Shown here in pieces: positions 21,612-29,521 of a stretch of 40,301 nt of DNA (position 1 is its first letter; each line of letters opens with the position of its first letter). The notes under the pieces were generated by a model. The model worked only from the letters and a program-made list of their open reading frames with translations, did no database searches and was not told the DNA's origin. Source of the stretch: Nemertoderma westbladi (Eukaryota > Xenacoelomorpha > Nemertodermatida > Nemertodermatidae); the NCBI GenBank assembly GCA_032718475.1, contig JAUCBJ010001754.1:1-40301 (forward strand). Direction: 5' to 3'. Made by a program: the position numbers and the translations under genes.

Positions 21612-22114
21612 CCTTGAATAGGCTTTCCAGGATTTGGAAGTCACCGAGAATTAATCGGAAACTTAAGGTCCGATTATTTAGAGCAGCAGTAGTTCCAGTA
21701 CTCCTCTATGGGAGTCCATGCTGGGCTCTAACTGCCGAGGACACCAATTCTCTGGATGGCACATTCACAAGAATGCTACGCCGGGTTCATTGTGTCAAGT
21801 ACAATGCACACATCTCCAACCAGACATTATATAACATTGGAGGTGTCTCATTGGTTCCCCCAAGCTTCTTGACACTAGAGCAAAATCGACTCCGCTTTAC
21901 AGGACATTGCTTTCGCCGTGAGGACCAACCAGTGCACAATCTTGTACTTTGGCAGCCTCATGGAGTGAATAAGCATGGTGGACAGCCCATGACTTTCTTG
22001 AGACGCATCTTAAAGGACACTGGCCTTAAAGATGCGGATGATCTAGCAAATGTCATGGGTGATAGGGAGTTGTGGCGGTGCAATTTTGTTGACCAGCCGT
22101 CACAGCATTCTTAA
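21612..22114 (+). pseudogene. LINE reverse transcriptase, C-terminal part
   Basis: Continuation of the LINE frame broken at 18950. It holds the post-thumb C-terminal region typical of these LINEs: RLFRAAVVPVLLYGS, the TRMLRRV block, the RLRFTGHC-x-R block, and an acidic/tryptophan end (DRELWR), then a stop at 22112-22114. With the inserted element and one copy of its target duplication set aside, the two parts are in the same frame with no stop between them, so the ORF was open here when the hAT-like element landed. No LINE 3' tail or poly-A was recognised downstream. Confidence 0.85.
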
Positions 22115-23283
22115 AAATGTAGCTGCAATGCAGCATGCCGATCCTAGTAGTAGTATGGGGCCTGGGGCCTCGGCCCCTACCCCCCCCCCCCCCCCCCCCC
22201 CCCCTAAATACGGCCCTGCACAGAGTACGCCTAGGCTTAGGCAGTCTGATAGTATTCAGCCCAGAAACAACAGTGGTATGAATTATCGAGCACTTTTAAG
22301 TTACCTGCACTGCATTTATCTGCACTGCATTCATCTGCATTTTACTTCAATACAAACATCTGACTGCTGATTAACTTCCGCCACTGCTGTTATTTACTGT
22401 TTTGTACTGTTGTTCATTGTTGTTTGGTAATATTATTGAAGGATGTTTATATTTGCAGAATACGTATACATAATCGATATTCTCAACTAACTTAATTTAT
22501 TATTGAGAGGTAAGCAGAAGGGAAGTACGAGTAATGACTTGGCTCAAATTACAGTGGTCTGTGTGGTATTTATGCTATTTCATAACACCAACGTAAGTGA
22601 CCTAAATTTATCCTTATACATGAACAATATTGGTAATAGTCAGCAAATCAGTGTGTTTCCGTATTATTATCAGTAGAATGACTGCGAGTACATAATACTA
22701 CTTTCCTAAAGAATGTAAATCACAGTGGCTCGATTAAACAATCTGTTGTAATTATTGTAAGTCATAACTCTGTCTAGTATTTAAAGCGCAACATCTGAAA
22801 GGAACTGTTAATACTACCCTGAAAGTGTCATAGTTTTTGGAGATTATATAGTAGAGATCAATCGAATAGTACAAATTAACCTACTTTCCATGCCGATAGA
22901 ATTCAGTCTCCCACCCCCTGTGGGTCATATGCCGCGCAAAGACTGTCTTTCACTGTTGTTTGATTGTTTACGGGCTAACAAATAATATGAGACACGTAAA
23001 TTTAACAGGTTAAACTGTTAAGGTCTAAAAGCGTGAACAATTTTTGTCACATTAATTAGATACTGTTATAGAGATGTGTTTACAATCAAGAAGGGGGTAG
23101 ATCTTTTTACAGAACAAAAGGGAACACACCCATACACAGTAGAACACGAAGTGGGGCCTTCGCGCAGCACGTGACTTAAATTTAATTTAAGTACTAATTC
23201 GAAAGTATTACTGTATTAGCAAATTTTAAGCAGATTTCGCCTAATCACTTTTTACCTCTTTCATTTCTATTCAGACATTTCTG
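22115..23283. other. Intergenic DNA with a 25-base C-run
   Basis: A C-run lies at 22180-22204, preceded by a GGGGCCTGGGGCCTCGGCCCC-like dyad and followed by TAAATACGGCCCTG. Inverted, that reads CAGGGCCGTATTTAGG, which resembles a hAT-type terminus, but I see no partner end. The poly-proline frame here is an artefact of the C-run. Nothing else is recognised up to 23283. Confidence 0.5.
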
Positions 23284-24010
23284 ACTCTAGCGGTATAGTG
23301 AGAACTGAAGATGGATTAGGGTCTCCAGCCCCACAAAGACACAGCCTATGGATGAATAGTACATACGTACATCGGCCAAGTTTCATCTTGAATAACGGAT
23401 AACGAAATGAGAGACGGCTTTTCCGCTTGGTTTATATCTTGATTATCAATAAAATAGTAACGTGAAATATTTATGGAGCGTATATTTGAGAATGTTGAAA
23501 TAATGCGTTTAGTAGTGTGACCAGCGTCTTGAATTTCCGCTTACCTCTAGCGGCAGACTGGAGAAATGCAGATCGACCACCTTCCTCAGAAAGACACAGC
23601 ATGTGCTCTAGTACATATGCCAATATTCACTTTAAATAAATTAATATCAAGGAATTGGGGACAGTTATACATTTCGCCCTCTAGCGGCAGACTGGAGGAC
23701 TCCAGACCGTTTACTGCCCACCAAAGACTCAGGCCGACTTCTACTACATATCTGCTACGTTTCAGCTTGAACGGATCATAAATAACGAGATGGGAGAAAG
23801 ATTTCACTTTCAGACCTTTCGCCCTCTAGCGGCAGACTGGAGAACTGCACACGGATTAGCCTTCAATTCAATTCAATTCAATTCCTTCTTTCAAAGTCAC
23901 AGCTAATGGTCTAGTACATATCTGCCAAGTTTCAGCTTAAACGGATTAAAAGCAAAGAAATGGGAGGGCATTTAATGTTTAGACATGTGGCCCTCTAGCG
24001 GGAGACCATT
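23284..24010. repeat. Degenerate about 135-170-bp repeats sharing TCTAGCGG
   Basis: Five copies of a motif, the better ones GCCCTCTAGCGG, have their CTCTAG at 23285, 23545, 23679, 23824 and 23993. Between motifs, diverged copies share GCAGACTGGAGAA, AAAGACACAGC, TAGTACATATCTGCC, AAGTTTCAGCTTGAACGGAT and AAATGGGAG. Spacings are about 260 (probably a lost copy), 134, 145 and 169 bp. A CAATT microsatellite interrupts one copy at about 23864-23883. Read on the minus strand, the motif is CCGCTAGAGGGC, which fits the CTCF core consensus as I know it. No binding is shown. Confidence 0.7.
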
Positions 24011-24126
24011 GCACTGATGGTGTCTGAAAGTCTCTGAAAAATCTCAACTTTTGCTCATATTGATACCTACAAATTTTCAACTTGGCAGCTTTAAATCCGA
24101 CAAAGTTATTAGCATGTCAAAATCGT

Positions 24127-24188
24127 AACGACGACGACGACGACGACGACAACGACGACGACGACAACGACGACGACGACGACGACAA
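24127..24188 (+). repeat. ACG/GAC trinucleotide microsatellite
   Basis: About 20 near-perfect ACG repeats with three ACA interruptions. The poly-aspartate frame across it is explained by the microsatellite and lacks any other coding sign. Confidence 0.9.
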
Positions 24189-24590
24189 CTATTTGCATAA
24201 ATTGACCCACCCCCTTAACAGTGTCAATTCGCTAAGGCTCCGCCAACTTCGTGGCTCGCCCCACAAACTAGAATACACCACGAACATAGGCGAAAACAGC
24301 AGTAATTAAAATCAGCCCCAAAAATAGCACACTAGGAAAAGGACCGGCTGAATTCATAAAACTGTAGGAAGTCAATTACATTTTTTAATTAAATGAATGT
24401 ATTCCACAGACTCTAAAATAAATTACTTTTTGTTATGCTGTAGCCATATGGAGAATAATGGAGTTCACCACTCGAAGTCAAAACCAGCTTAATTAGATGC
24501 AATAATATCACAGAAACACAAAGGCGTTTACAGAATTCAATAAGATACAAAAATAGCCGAGATATTGGTGTTTTCAATTTAAAAAACGCA

Positions 24591-25254
24591 ATAATTTTTC
24601 TTGTTCGTTTAAATCACTCATAATGTAAATTTTTTTGACTTTTTATTTCTGCCAGAAATCTACCGTTAGGTTCCATTCTACCGGTTTCTCTACTGCTGTT
24701 CTCTTAGGCTATCAGTACTGGTATTAGTATATAGAGCAGTATTTTGCAGCCTATTGCCGTATTGTATGTAGGTATAAAGCCTATGACTTAGAAATAATTA
24801 TATAGTATTATACAATTCAGCTACTGTACAATAGATACCGATACCTGTACTCTGATATAGCATAAACATCAGTTGTAAATGAGAGAATGATGGTAATTAA
24901 TAATATCTAATATAATATTTCAGAATTTTAGTACCGGCTGACCGCGCTACCTTTTAAATAATTAATAAATTTTAGATAATTGATACATATCTGGATAAGG
25001 CATTTAAAATGGATCGTGACTACTGTAATGTTTTGGGTAGCTGTAGTGGTACCTCTAAATCTATAATGTAGTTCGAAACTAACAGATCAGTCCTCATACA
25101 ATGTGTTCGAAAAATCTACTTATTCCCCATTTGAAACACACTGATATCGAAAATATCGGACCGGTTTTAGCTAAAAAGCTAAGAGATTGTCCCAATAAAG
25201 GATATATATATACAACTGTACATAATGTAAAATAATGCCGCTCGATAATGTGCT
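24591..25254. other. Intergenic AT-rich DNA, no gene seen
   Basis: Lies between the left arm of the inverted duplication and the 68-bp array. No frame or motif stands out. Confidence 0.5.
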
Positions 25255-26515
25255 CATTTTCCTTAATTGGTAAAGTGATCGTTTATTGTTTTTTCTTGTG
25301 TTTTGTATTGTCAATATACAGTAGGTGGGGTGAAGACCAATACTAGTGACACGTCACTAGTATTGGTCTTCACCCCACCTATATTGATAATATGATTAGA
25401 ACAGTGACCTGGGCACGGAACTACCTATTACGTTTATTGTTTTGGTTAGAAACACCCGCTTCTGTAACCTGCTACTTTCCCTCAATTGGTAATTGTGATC
25501 GTTTATTATTGTTTTGGTTAGAAACAGCCCGCCTCTGTAACCTGCTCCTTTCCGCCAAGTGGTAAAGTGACCGTTTCATTGATTTAGTTAGAAAAGCCCG
25601 CCTCTGTAACCTGCTCCTTTGCCCCAAATACGTAAAGTTTATTGTTTTGGTTAGAATAGCCCTTCTATGTAACCTGCTCCTTTCCCCCCAATAGGTAAAG
25701 TGATTGTTATTGTTTTGGTTAGAACAGCCAGTCTATGTAACCTGCTCCGTTCCTTCAATTGGTAAGGTGCTCGTTTATTGTTTTGGTTATAAAAGCCTGC
25801 CTCTAGAACCTGCTCCTTTGCCTCATTGGTTAAAGTGATCGTTTATTATTTTGGTTAGAAAAGGCCGCCTCTGTAACCTGCTCCTTTCCCTCAATTGGTG
25901 ATGTGATCGTTTATTGTTTTGGTTAGAAAATTACGCCTCTGTAAACTGCTCCTTTCCCTGAATTAGTTACGTGATCGTTTATTGTTTTGGTTAGAAATCC
26001 CGCCTCTGTAACCTGCTCCTTTCCATCAATTAGTTAAGTGATCGTTTATTGTTTTGGTTAGAAAATCCCGCCTCTGTAACCTGCTCCTTTCCCTGAATTA
26101 GTTAAGTGATCGTTTATTGTTTTGGTTAGAAAATCCCGCCTCTGTAGCCTGCTCCTTTCCCTGATTTGGTAAAGTGACCGTTTATTGTTTTGGTTAGGAG
26201 CCCGCCTCTGTAACCTGCTCCTTTCCTTCATTTGGTAAAGTGACTGTTTATTGTTTTGGTTAGAAAATCCCGCCTCTTTTACCCGCTCCTTTCCCTCAAT
26301 TAGTTAAATGATCGTTTATTGTTTTGGTTAGAAAATCCCGCCTTTGTAACCTGCTCCTTTCCATGATTTGGTAAAGTGACCGTTGATTGTTTTGGTTAGA
26401 AAGGCCCACCTCTGTAAGCCTGCTCCTTTCCTTCATTTGGTAAAGTGACCGTTTATTGTTTTGGTTAGAAAATCCGGCCTTTCTAACCTGCTCCTTTCCA
26501 TCAATCGGTAATTGT
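25255..26515 (+). repeat. 68-bp satellite array, about 17-18 copies
   Basis: The unit is CGTTTATTGTTTTGGTTAGA, then AAATCCCGCCTCTGTAACCT, then GCTCCTTTCC, then a CTCAATTGGTAAAGTGAT-like end, 68 bp in total. Copies diverge mainly in the CCTCAATTGG/CTGAATTAGT stretch and in the number of A before CCCGCC. The array's first units are separated from the rest by a perfect palindrome at 25323-25380. No frame stays open. Further copies of the unit occur at 14845-15040 and, inverted, at 658-718. Confidence 0.92.
25323..25380. repeat. Perfect 28-bp-arm palindrome with a 2-base spacer
   Basis: The left arm starts AGGTGGGGTGAAGACC and ends ACTAGTGAC. The right arm is its exact reverse complement, with only AC between. 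The symmetry weakly extends outward (TCAATATA / TATATTGA). As DNA it can extrude a cruciform; as RNA it would form a long perfect hairpin. Confidence 0.93.
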
Positions 26516-26870
26516 TTTTGGCTTTAAAATGAGTGTTTTGCTACGTCATATGGTAGGCCTATATGGTTCGACAACAACCACAAACTATGAAATTTAGTCT
26601 TTTACCACAGGCGCATATGGAAATCTATCTCATAGTCTATAAATCGTGGAATTTTGAATGTTTTGCCACAATTATTGTAAATTAAACTGTCTGACAGTCA
26701 GTCAAGAAATCAACAAATTTTGAATGTTTTGGCATAGGCATATTTTGAAATCAACTGTCTGACAGTCCAGAAACCAGCAGTTTGATAGTTGGAAGAAATA
26801 CATACATAAAAAGTCATTAAAGGGACAACAAAAGTCATTTATGTACAATTTGTAAAAAAAGGCGGACAAA
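26516..26870. repeat. Diverged tandem duplication near GAATGTTTTG blocks
   Basis: Between about 26640 and 26780 two copies of a roughly 83-bp unit share TTTTGAATGTTTTG, AACTGTCTGACAGTC and an AGAAA(T/C)CA end. CTGTCTGACAG is itself a dyad. A third, weaker copy may lie upstream. No gene is seen. Confidence 0.6.
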
Positions 26871-26974
26871 AGGTATCAGAATGTTGATATCAATTGGATT
26901 CCGAGGCGAGGCGTATACAGTACAGTAGTATACGCCTCGCCTCGGAATCCCTTTGATATCAACATTCAGATACC
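26871..26974. repeat. Hairpin, about 48-bp arms, 9-base loop
   Basis: The left arm begins AGGTATCAGAATGTTGATAT and ends GAGGCGAGGCGTATAC. The loop is AGTACAGTA, and the right arm begins GTATACGCCTCGCCTC. There are only a few mismatches and a one-base bulge (TCAGAAT against ATTCAGA). It is GC-rich near the loop, unlike the AT-rich surroundings. Confidence 0.92.
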
Positions 26975-27002
26975 TAATACTATCTTTGTGTAAATTAGGC
27001 GG

Positions 27003-27185
27003 GATGCTAAAATAGCCGAGATATTGGTGTTTTCAGTTTAAAAAATATTCAAAATTTTAAAACGATCTGTGATTGGCCGTGACGACACTATACGGTATAG
27101 TGACGTCATGGCCAATCACAGATCGTTCTCAAATTTTGAATATTTTTTAAACTGAAAACACCAATATCTTGACTATTTTAGCATC
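27003..27185. repeat. 183-bp near-continuous palindrome with CRE-like centre
   Basis: The arms run from GATGCTAAAATAGCC to its mirror GACTATTTTAGCATC, with few mismatches. The centre is CACTATAC-G-GTATAGTG. Next to the centre lies a TGACGTCA octamer (27101-27108), the classical CREB/ATF site, and a CCAAT box (GGCCAATCA, 27110-27118). The right half overlaps the right arm of the large inverted duplication. Confidence 0.9.
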
Positions 27186-27267
27186 TTATTGAATTCTGTA
27201 AATGCCATTGTGTTTCTGTGATATTATTGCATCTAATTAATCTGGCTTTGAATTCGTGAACCCCATT

Positions 27268-27749
27268 GTCTTCCACATGTCTTGCTATCCCTAATACGGG
27301 TATGCGGTAATGTTATCGCCATCGGCAGTGGTAAATTGCAATATCATGAATTTAATGAGAATGAATTTCGTGAACATTATAGATATTGTGGGCGGGGCGA
27401 GCCAAGCAGTAAAGACATACAGACCCCGGACATAATCTCCTTAGTAGAATTTGCCTCCCCTCGGGATAATTTGCCCCCCCCCCCCCCATTTTCCAGCACA
27501 CCACACTCTACCAGCTGGTAGGTGCCTATTCCAGTATTCGCCTATTGCAGTATTCTGGTATTGCAGTATTGGATTTTGCCCGGGGGAATAATCTCCTATG
27601 AGATTTTTCCCGGGGGAATAATCTCCTAGGATATTCTGACCTGGGGGCATAATCTCCTAGGAGATTTTGCCCGGGGAGGCATATTCGACTGGGGGAAAAT
27701 TCTCGTGCAACACCGGTAACGGACTGTACTGGTCTTACAGTAGGAAGAC
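27268..27749. mobile_element. About 0.48-kb insertion in the right arm, ends GTCTTCC...GGAAGAC
   Basis: The left arm of the inverted duplication reads straight through at 24448-24466 (GGAGAATAATGGAGTTCACC), while the right arm is split here. The inserted block has short inverted ends (GTCTTCC at 27268-27274, GGAAGAC at 27743-27749, plus mirrored ATT/AAT). It encodes no protein. Its second half is made of tandem repeats. The class is unknown. Confidence 0.65.
27425..27700 (+). repeat. 31-35-bp tandem repeats with CCCGGGGG
   Basis: A unit TTTTGCCCGGGGGAATAATC + TCCTAGGAGA is repeated about four times at 27570-27690 with diverged copies upstream, including one at about 27430-27480 that ends in a C-run. 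Short CCAGTATT / GCAGTATT repeats lie between. The minus-strand frames here are periodic by-products of the repeat. Confidence 0.7.
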
Positions 27750-27812
27750 AATTCTCCATGGTTACAGGATAACGAAAAGTAATTTATTTTAGAGGGTGTG
27801 GAATACAGTCAT

Positions 27813-28761
27813 TTAAGGGGGGGGGGGGGGGGGGGGGGGGTATCACCCCTAAATTGAACCTCACATTTTTGTGTCTCTGGACCATAAAATTGGATGAAAG
27901 TAAATTATTTTTTGTGCTACTAAACATCGTCTGGACTGTGTGAGAATACCCAATCCAAATATTTTTAAAATTGGCCCCAAAATGGCTCCGTAATGGCCAA
28001 AAGTGCCTTTTTGCGCCAAAGGGCTATTTCTCCACCAATATTTGTTGAAATATGTCCAAATTTGGAATATAGGTTCAGAACAACCCTGCATCTAATTCTT
28101 CTGAACGAATTTTACCTCAAATGCTCTGGAACCTTTTTAGAACAAAAAGGCCCCAAAAAAGGGCTTTTTTTTGGCCTTTTTGATCTAAAAAGGCTCCAGG
28201 GCATTTCCAACCAAATTTGTTCAGAAGAAGTATTGAGAAGGGTATTCTTAACGAGTGTACCAAAATTAAAATTGATTAAATTTAAATTAATTAAAATTGG
28301 CGGAGAAATAGCCTTTTTCATGAAAAAACGTAATTCTGAGATATGCTGTTTAAAGTTCAAGGAACAATTCAAACCTTCCCGCTATTTTAGATAATACCAT
28401 TTTTCTATGTTAAACAATAACTTTGTCAAAAATGAATGAAATTCAACGAAATTGTTCATGCTTGCTAAACATAGAACTAGTAAAACAACTTTCTAGCAAT
28501 TTTATTCATATCTGTAACGTGAGAGCCTTTTTTATGAAAAGGGCCCCGCACAATTGTAAAATATAGTGCTGCTCGAAGGGTTTTCAAAAATCAGACTAGC
28601 TCTTACGTTTTGGGTAATAACTTGAGTTTGAGAAAAGATATGAGAAAACTGCTTGCAGATTTGAAATCTCCATTAAATTCGGCTCATGATAGAATAAAAA
28701 ATATTTTTTGTCAATTTCCAAAATAGGGGGGTGCTACCCCCCCCCCCCCCACCCCCCTTAA
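27813..28761. mobile_element. TTAA-flanked element with G-run/C-run ends, copy 2
   Basis: The element lies between TTAA at 27813-27816 and TTAA at 28758-28761. It opens with 24 or more G, then TATCACCCCTA, and closes AGGGGGGTGCTACCCC, then C-runs. The paralogous left arm (24385-24400) has the uninterrupted site with a single TTAA, showing that TTAA was duplicated on insertion, as for piggyBac-type transposons. The 941-bp body is partly palindromic and has no transposase. Its interior is related to 13919-14106. Confidence 0.8.
28097..28231. repeat. Hairpin core of the TTAA element
   Basis: TTCTGAACGAATTTTACCTC, a CTGGAACCTTTTTAGA block and CAAAAAGGCC pair with GGCCTTTTTGATCTAAAAAG, a GCTCCAGGGCATTTCC block and TTTGTTCAGAA. 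Weaker pairing continues outward through the GGCTATTTCTCC / GGAGAAATAGCC blocks (28020-28033 and 28302-28313). The TTAA element is therefore largely a foldback. Confidence 0.85.
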
Positions 28762-28880
28762 TTAAAAAATGTAATTGACTTCCTACAGTTTTATGAATTC
28801 AGCCGGTCTTTTTCCCAGTGTGTTATTTTTTGGTGCTAATTTTAATTTCTGAGGTGTTCGCTTATGTTCGGGGACCGACC

Positions 28881-29180
28881 AATTATTTCTAAAAAATAAT
28901 ATATTTGTAGAAAATATAAATAGATGCGATGTCATTATTCTATATTATCATCCTATATCACCTTTCTTTGTCGCGTTTCCTTCCCAATATCCACATACAG
29001 TACATTATTCAGAAGAATGAACTCAATAAATTTAATGATCAAAGCAAGGCTAACATCTCATGGGTATATTTATTTAAATTCTAAATAAACTCATAGAATT
29101 ATTATCTCCCATCGGCCTTGCAGCCAATGAATCTGTTATATAATTAATATATCTATCTTATTATAAATTATTAAGTAACA
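28881..29180. other. Intergenic DNA and probable 3' region of the minus-strand gene
   Basis: AT-rich. It contains a minus-strand AATAAA about 107 bases after the stop codon of the small gene at 29181-29483. Nothing else is recognised. Confidence 0.45.
29069..29074 (-). promoter_or_regulatory. Candidate polyadenylation signal AATAAA (minus strand)
   Basis: TTTATT on the plus strand reads AATAAA on the minus strand, 107 bases downstream of the stop of the small secreted-peptide frame. In AT-rich DNA the hexamer is common, so support is modest. Confidence 0.35.
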
Positions 29181-29483
29181 TTACAGGGTCACAATTTGAT
29201 CTTTCGAACTAACCCTTTCAAAGTTTGTTTCTTCGCTTCTCGTTACCCGTGTCGTTCTAAATAGTGTTGGCGATTGCCTTCTAGTTCTTCTATTGAAACA
29301 ATAATTGCAAACAGCATCCATTATCTTTAATGTATTGCCTAAAAAATCGCCACAACTATAAACCTTACGAATTTCCTCTGTAACCGATTGATCTAGACTC
29401 CTGTACTGGCTTCCCACGGTCTCAAACACCACTCCCACAATGATAAATAATAATATTAATAAGGTACTGCTTGATGGTGCCAT
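29181..29483 (-). CDS. Candidate small secreted cysteine-containing prepropeptide, 100 aa
   Basis: I do not recognise this gene with confidence. The start ATG has a favourable context (A at -3, G at +4). Residues 1-25 form a good signal peptide (hydrophobic core LLILLFIIVGVVF, likely cleavage after Val-Gly-Ser25, leaving Gln26). Residues 26-64 contain three cysteines, C44, C59 and C62 (C-x14-C-x2-C) with CGDFLGN after the first. A basic RRTRR at 65-69 is a plausible furin-type processing site. The tail 70-100 is polar. The layout is that of a peptide-hormone or secreted cysteine-peptide precursor. The cysteine pattern weakly recalls the N-terminal half of the CHH/MIH/ITP family or an insulin-family B chain, but neither fits fully. 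It may be a first exon: GTAACG and GTTAGT donor-like sites occur late in the frame. Chance is possible. Confidence 0.4.
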   Translation of the reverse strand: MAPSSSTLLILLFIIVGVVFETVGSQYRSLDQSVTEEIRKVYSCGDFLGNTLKIMDAVCNYCFNRRTRRQSPTLFRTTRVTRSEETNFERVSSKDQIVTL

Positions 29484-29521
29484 ATTTCCACTAATTATGT
29501 TATAATTGTCTCGTATCGGTA

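Larger units (their letters stand above)
24280..28880. repeat. Large inverted duplication with nested insertions
   Basis: The left arm, about 24280-24590, reappears inverted on the right in three pieces: 28758-28880, 27750-27816 and 27133-27267. Shared blocks include ACCGGCTGAATTCATAAAAC, GTCAATTACATTTTTTAATT, CTAAAATAAATTACTTTT, ATGCAATAATATCACAGAAA and GATATTGGTGTTTTCA. The right arm is interrupted by two later insertions (27268-27749 and 27817-28757). The roughly 2.5 kb between the arms holds the 68-bp array and hairpins. It could be a long inverted-repeat transposon or an inverted segmental duplication; I found no clear target duplication at the outer ends. Confidence 0.8.

Noticed and set aside
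22205-22220. Complete hAT element ending in TACGGCCCTG
   Set aside because: Only one terminus-like sequence is seen. No matching CAGGGCC start or 8-bp duplication was found nearby.
22050-22370. Proline-run protein frame overlapping the LINE end
   Set aside because: The proline run is the translation of a 25-base C-run, and the frame begins inside the LINE coding sequence in another frame.
24082-24309. Poly-aspartate protein frame
   Set aside because: It is produced by the ACG/GAC microsatellite; flanking codons show no domain.
27993-28394. 133-codon plus-strand frame and its minus-strand counterparts
   Set aside because: They lie within the palindromic core of the TTAA element, where both strands translate to similar low-complexity peptides. 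No domain is recognised.
29181-29483. Firm call as a CHH-family or insulin-family hormone
   Set aside because: Three cysteines expected for CHH are absent, and the insulin B-chain cysteine spacing does not fit. Only a generic secreted-peptide call is justified.
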